A stretch of DNA of 64,000 bases from JAOBAU01 sp034667465. GTDB lineage: Bacteria; Acidobacteriota; Thermoanaerobaculia; Gp7-AA8. Made by a program: the position numbers and the translations under genes. The DNA is taken from the NCBI GenBank assembly GCA_034667465.1, contig JAXDJV010000014.1:62001-126000 (forward strand), given 5' to 3'. The notes below the pieces were generated by a model. The model searched no databases. It had not been told where the DNA came from and saw nothing but the letters and a program-made list of their open reading frames with translations. Position 1 is the first letter of the stretch. Every line of letters starts with the position of its first letter. This document shows positions 61,334 to 64,000 of this stretch, in pieces.

Positions 61334-62452
61334 ATGCATTTCGAAACGACCGCAATTCACTCCGGAAATGAGCCCGACGAACTGACCGGCTCGATCGCGC
61401 CGCCGCTACATCTTTCGACGACGTTCGAGCGCGACGAATCGGGTGAAACGCCGCGCGGCTACTCGTACGTTCGCGACGGCAACCCGACGCAGAGCCGGCT
61501 CGAAACCGCGCTGGCCGCGATCGATTCCGGGGAGGCGGCGCTGGCGTTCGCGTCGGGCATGGCAGCCGGTTCGGCGCTGCTCGGTTCCCTGCCGGCCGGC
61601 TCGCATGTCGTGATGCCCGACGACAGCTACTACGGGATGCGCATCATCGCCAACGACTTCTTCCCGCGGTGGAATCTGACGGCGACGTTCGTGGCGATGG
61701 AGGATCTCGAGGCCGTGCGCGCCGCGATCACATCGTCGACGAAACTGATCTGGTGCGAGTCGCCGTCGAACCCGCTGATGACGATCGTCGACATCGCCGC
61801 ACTCGCGACGCTTTCCCACGATCACGGTGCGCTCCTCGGCGTCGACGGTACGTTCGCGACGCCGGCGTTGCAGCGTCCGATCGAGCTCGGCGCCGACGTC
61901 GTGCTTCACTCGACGACGAAATACCTCGGCGGACACAGCGACGTGCAGGGCGGCTCGCTGGCATTCGCGCGCCGCGATGATCTGTACGATGCGACGCTGC
62001 ACGCGCGACACGTCACCGGCGGCGTCGCGTCGCCGTTCAATTCGTGGCTCGTGCTGCGCGGCATTCGAACGCTGGCGCCGCGCATGCGCGTGCATTGCGC
62101 GAACGCGTTCGCGGTGGCGACGATGCTCGCGTCACACCCGCGCGTCGAGGCCGTTCACTTTCCGGGACTGGCGTCGCATCCCGGACACGCCGTTGCCAAA
62201 CGACAGATGAGCGACTTCGGCGGGATGCTGTCGTTCCGCGTTCGCGGAGGCCGGAGCGAGGCGCTGGAAGTGACGGCTAAGACAAAAGTAATCCGGCGTG
62301 CGACGTCGCTCGGCGGCGTCGAGAGTCTGATCGAGCATCGCGCGTCGAGCGAAGGACCGACGTCACGCATGCCGCAGAATCTGCTGCGGATGTCGGTCGG
62401 CCTCGAACATCCCGACGATCTCGTTGCCGATCTGCAACAGGCACTCGGCTGA
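61334..62452 (+). CDS. Cys/Met metabolism PLP enzyme (cystathionine synthase/lyase-like)
   Basis: 372 residues from ATG 61334 (MHFETTAIHSGNEPDEL). Signatures: SGMAAGSALLGSL, ESPSNPLMTIVDI, PLP lysine in HSTTKYLGGHSDVQ, and SLGGVESLIEHRAS then RMSVGLEHPDDLVADL at the end. The fold-type I family covers cystathionine gamma-synthase, beta/gamma-lyases and methionine gamma-lyase; sequence alone does not separate them. The start is 49 bp from the divergent REC-EAL gene. Confidence 0.94.
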   Translation: MHFETTAIHSGNEPDELTGSIAPPLHLSTTFERDESGETPRGYSYVRDGNPTQSRLETALAAIDSGEAALAFASGMAAGSALLGSLPAGSHVVMPDDSYYGMRIIANDFFPRWNLTATFVAMEDLEAVRAAITSSTKLIWCESPSNPLMTIVDIAALATLSHDHGALLGVDGTFATPALQRPIELGADVVLHSTTKYLGGHSDVQGGSLAFARRDDLYDATLHARHVTGGVASPFNSWLVLRGIRTLAPRMRVHCANAFAVATMLASHPRVEAVHFPGLASHPGHAVAKRQMSDFGGMLSFRVRGGRSEALEVTAKTKVIRRATSLGGVESLIEHRASSEGPTSRMPQNLLRMSVGLEHPDDLVADLQQALG

Positions 62453-62485
62453 CGCGGGCGTCTCATCATTCAAAAGGAGATCTCC

Positions 62486-64000
62486 ATGCGCTTCGTTCGC
62501 GTTGTCGCTCCGCTGCTCCTCGTCGCGATCACGGCTGCCGGCGGCGAGCACTTGCAGTGCGGTACGAGCGAACGGACGAATGAGCAGGTCCGTCAGCTCG
62601 ATGCGTGGTCGACCGCGCGCGAACAGATGCTGTTGTCGAAGGGTGCGCGCATCGCGCCGAACGCGACGGTGCAAAGCAACATCGTCGTGCTTCCCGCCGA
62701 TGAGGTGAACGCGCCGTTCCGGCATCCGTTCGATCTCGGCGGCCGATCGCTCATGATGCAGCGGAGCGGCACGCAGTCATTCAATGTGACGAATGCGGCG
62801 CTGGCGTACGACGACGATCGCGGAATGGAAGTGACGCTGCCGGCAGGGAAGTCCTACGTCGAGATTCCGCTCACGCTTTTTCACTTTCCGTTTTTCGATC
62901 GCGACGCGACGACGCTTTTCGTCTCCGAGTACAACGGCATCTATCTCGATCCGCCCGACGAATACGGGATCGGACAGTACGGCGACGTCGAGTTGGTCGC
63001 GCAGCGGCAGGCGGTGATCGCGCCGCTGTTGACGACGAACGAGAGTCAGTTCGGGCAGGTGCCGAAAATCTACGTGAAGCAGAGCGGCGAAGCGATCACC
63101 GTGACGTGGACGACGACCGGCACGCGCCTGAATTACGACGTGCAGGCGCAGCTGAGCCGCACCGGCGACATCCGCTTTTCGTATCGCGGAACGGAGGCGG
63201 TGATCTCCGGCAGTGTGATCGTTACGTCGGGGCACGAACCGTGGCGATCGCAACTGACGACGCTCGCGTCGATCGGCGATGTTGCGAACGACGTCAGCAC
63301 GCGCATTCCAACCGCCGCGCAGGCGATGCTCGACATCGACACGACGACGATCTCGCGCGTCGCCGACTCCGACGTGCTCGAAGCGCGAATCAAAATGCGC
63401 GCGGCGATCGATCCGAAACTCATCGGCGGCGCGAGCGATTACGCCGCGTTTTACGTGACCATCGGCAATGCGCAATCGTCGTTCTATCTCTACGGCGACG
63501 GCAGCAGCGAGTACTACACCGGCGCGTGGGGCGGCGGGATGTCGAGTCCGGGCGCGCGCGTCGAAGGCGACACGATCGTGATGACGATCATGCAGAGTCT
63601 GATCGTGCCGTGGTCGGGCAAGCTCGTGCCGCGATCGGTGACCTATCTCTCGAGCGTCGCAACGACCGCCGATCAATCGATCTTCGAGCTGACCGCCGAC
63701 GCGCCGCGAAGCGCGCGGAGCATCGACTTCAGCGCGGCGGCGCGGACCATCGACGGACCGCTGTACGAAGCGTTCACGATTCCGATCGTGAGCACCAGAG
63801 GAGCCTGGAACGAAGTCAAGGATCTCTACCGCCTGCAGGACGGTGCGTTCGACGCCGTCGCCATCTATCAGAACTTCTACACCGATCTGATCTTCTACGC
63901 CGGTGCGTATTCAAGCGGCGGCAACGCGCAGGTGGAAGGGATCACCGCGTCGACGTCGATCACTCCGAACGCGCCGCGCACGCCGGCGCTGATGCACATG
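62486..64000 (+). CDS. Large exported protein of unknown function, 3' end outside window
   Basis: 505 codons are visible and the frame is open at the right edge. AAGGAGA at 62473-62479 lies six bases before the ATG. A signal peptide (MRFVRVVAPLLLVAITAAGG) is followed by Asn/Thr/Ser-rich beta-type sequence: SRTGDIRFSYRG near residue 225 and several blocks such as FYVTIGNAQSSFYLYG. I recognise no specific domain. It looks like a secreted or surface beta-propeller or Ig-type protein, in line with other exported proteins here. Confidence 0.85.
   Translation, partial: MRFVRVVAPLLLVAITAAGGEHLQCGTSERTNEQVRQLDAWSTAREQMLLSKGARIAPNATVQSNIVVLPADEVNAPFRHPFDLGGRSLMMQRSGTQSFNVTNAALAYDDDRGMEVTLPAGKSYVEIPLTLFHFPFFDRDATTLFVSEYNGIYLDPPDEYGIGQYGDVELVAQRQAVIAPLLTTNESQFGQVPKIYVKQSGEAITVTWTTTGTRLNYDVQAQLSRTGDIRFSYRGTEAVISGSVIVTSGHEPWRSQLTTLASIGDVANDVSTRIPTAAQAMLDIDTTTISRVADSDVLEARIKMRAAIDPKLIGGASDYAAFYVTIGNAQSSFYLYGDGSSEYYTGAWGGGMSSPGARVEGDTIVMTIMQSLIVPWSGKLVPRSVTYLSSVATTADQSIFELTADAPRSARSIDFSAAARTIDGPLYEAFTIPIVSTRGAWNEVKDLYRLQDGAFDAVAIYQNFYTDLIFYAGAYSSGGNAQVEGITASTSITPNAPRTPALMHM

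Overview
This is a GC-rich chromosomal segment with dense coding on both strands, frequent 4-20 nt gene overlaps and purine-rich AGGAGG-type ribosome binding sites. Several features together suggest an Acidobacteriota-like soil or aquatic bacterium: a DUF1549/DUF1501 gene pair, a sigma factor coupled to a zinc-finger/TPR/CHAT protein, many exported repeat proteins, lipoproteins and peptidases, and abundant dispersed palindromic repeats. This assignment is an inference; no rRNA is present to confirm it. I see no tRNA, rRNA, CRISPR array, phage genes, plasmid functions or transposase.

Layout. 0-3.8 kb: the 3' part of a sensor histidine kinase, then a bufferin-type RiPP operon (Cys-rich precursor, MNIO/DUF692 enzyme, DUF2063 partner, DoxX). 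3.8-4.5 kb: a crotonase. 4.5-13.8 kb: a protease-rich module made of a sigma factor, a zf-HC2/TM/TPR/CHAT protein, two subtilases, two copies of an unrecognised 250-residue protein family, and a caspase-like secreted peptidase. Part of it has been duplicated, leaving a 3' remnant of the CHAT gene carrying a stop codon. 13.9-17.4 kb: DoxX, ruvA, cysS, a BtpA/SgcQ-like enzyme and a 51-residue membrane protein. 17.6-23.4 kb: VanZ-like protein, a receiver protein with a tail-anchored partner, a Kir-type K+ channel, and the DUF1549/DUF1501 pair. 23.6-31.3 kb: M48 lipoprotein, ArsI-like dioxygenase, DUF255 protein, K+/H+ antiporter, ABC exporter, and a lipoprotein hydrolase with an odd tail. 31.3-33.7 kb: a ChvI/ChvG-like two-component system. 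33.8-40.2 kb: a roughly 2,100-residue secreted nuclease with lamin-tail, Ig-like and FG-GAP domains. 40.5-41.8 kb: small proteins and a frameshifted nucleotidyltransferase. 41.9-49 kb: lipoprotein plus Gld-like ABC exporter, DUF1080-like protein, NtrC-type regulator, murI and a PLP decarboxylase. 49-55.8 kb: sialidase-like exported protein, small lipoprotein, DUF488, M14 peptidase and a LolC/E-like permease. 55.8-61.3 kb: a c-di-GMP and phosphorelay cluster (REC-GGDEF, REC, MASE1-type kinase, REC-EAL). 61.3-64 kb: a cystathionine synthase/lyase-type enzyme and the start of a large exported protein.

Repeats. Thirteen intergenic palindromes fall into two families. Nine have arms built of 7-nt (or 2x7-nt) TGA-containing units, with three alternative arm types; two of them share a similar core despite having different arms. 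Four carry GAGCGTAGCGAGG-type arms. Some supply the stop codon of the neighbouring gene.

The two loci that most deserve attention are the bufferin operon, where an attenuator-like hairpin separates precursor from enzyme, and the sigma/anti-sigma-CHAT/subtilase module with its duplicated unknown partner protein.
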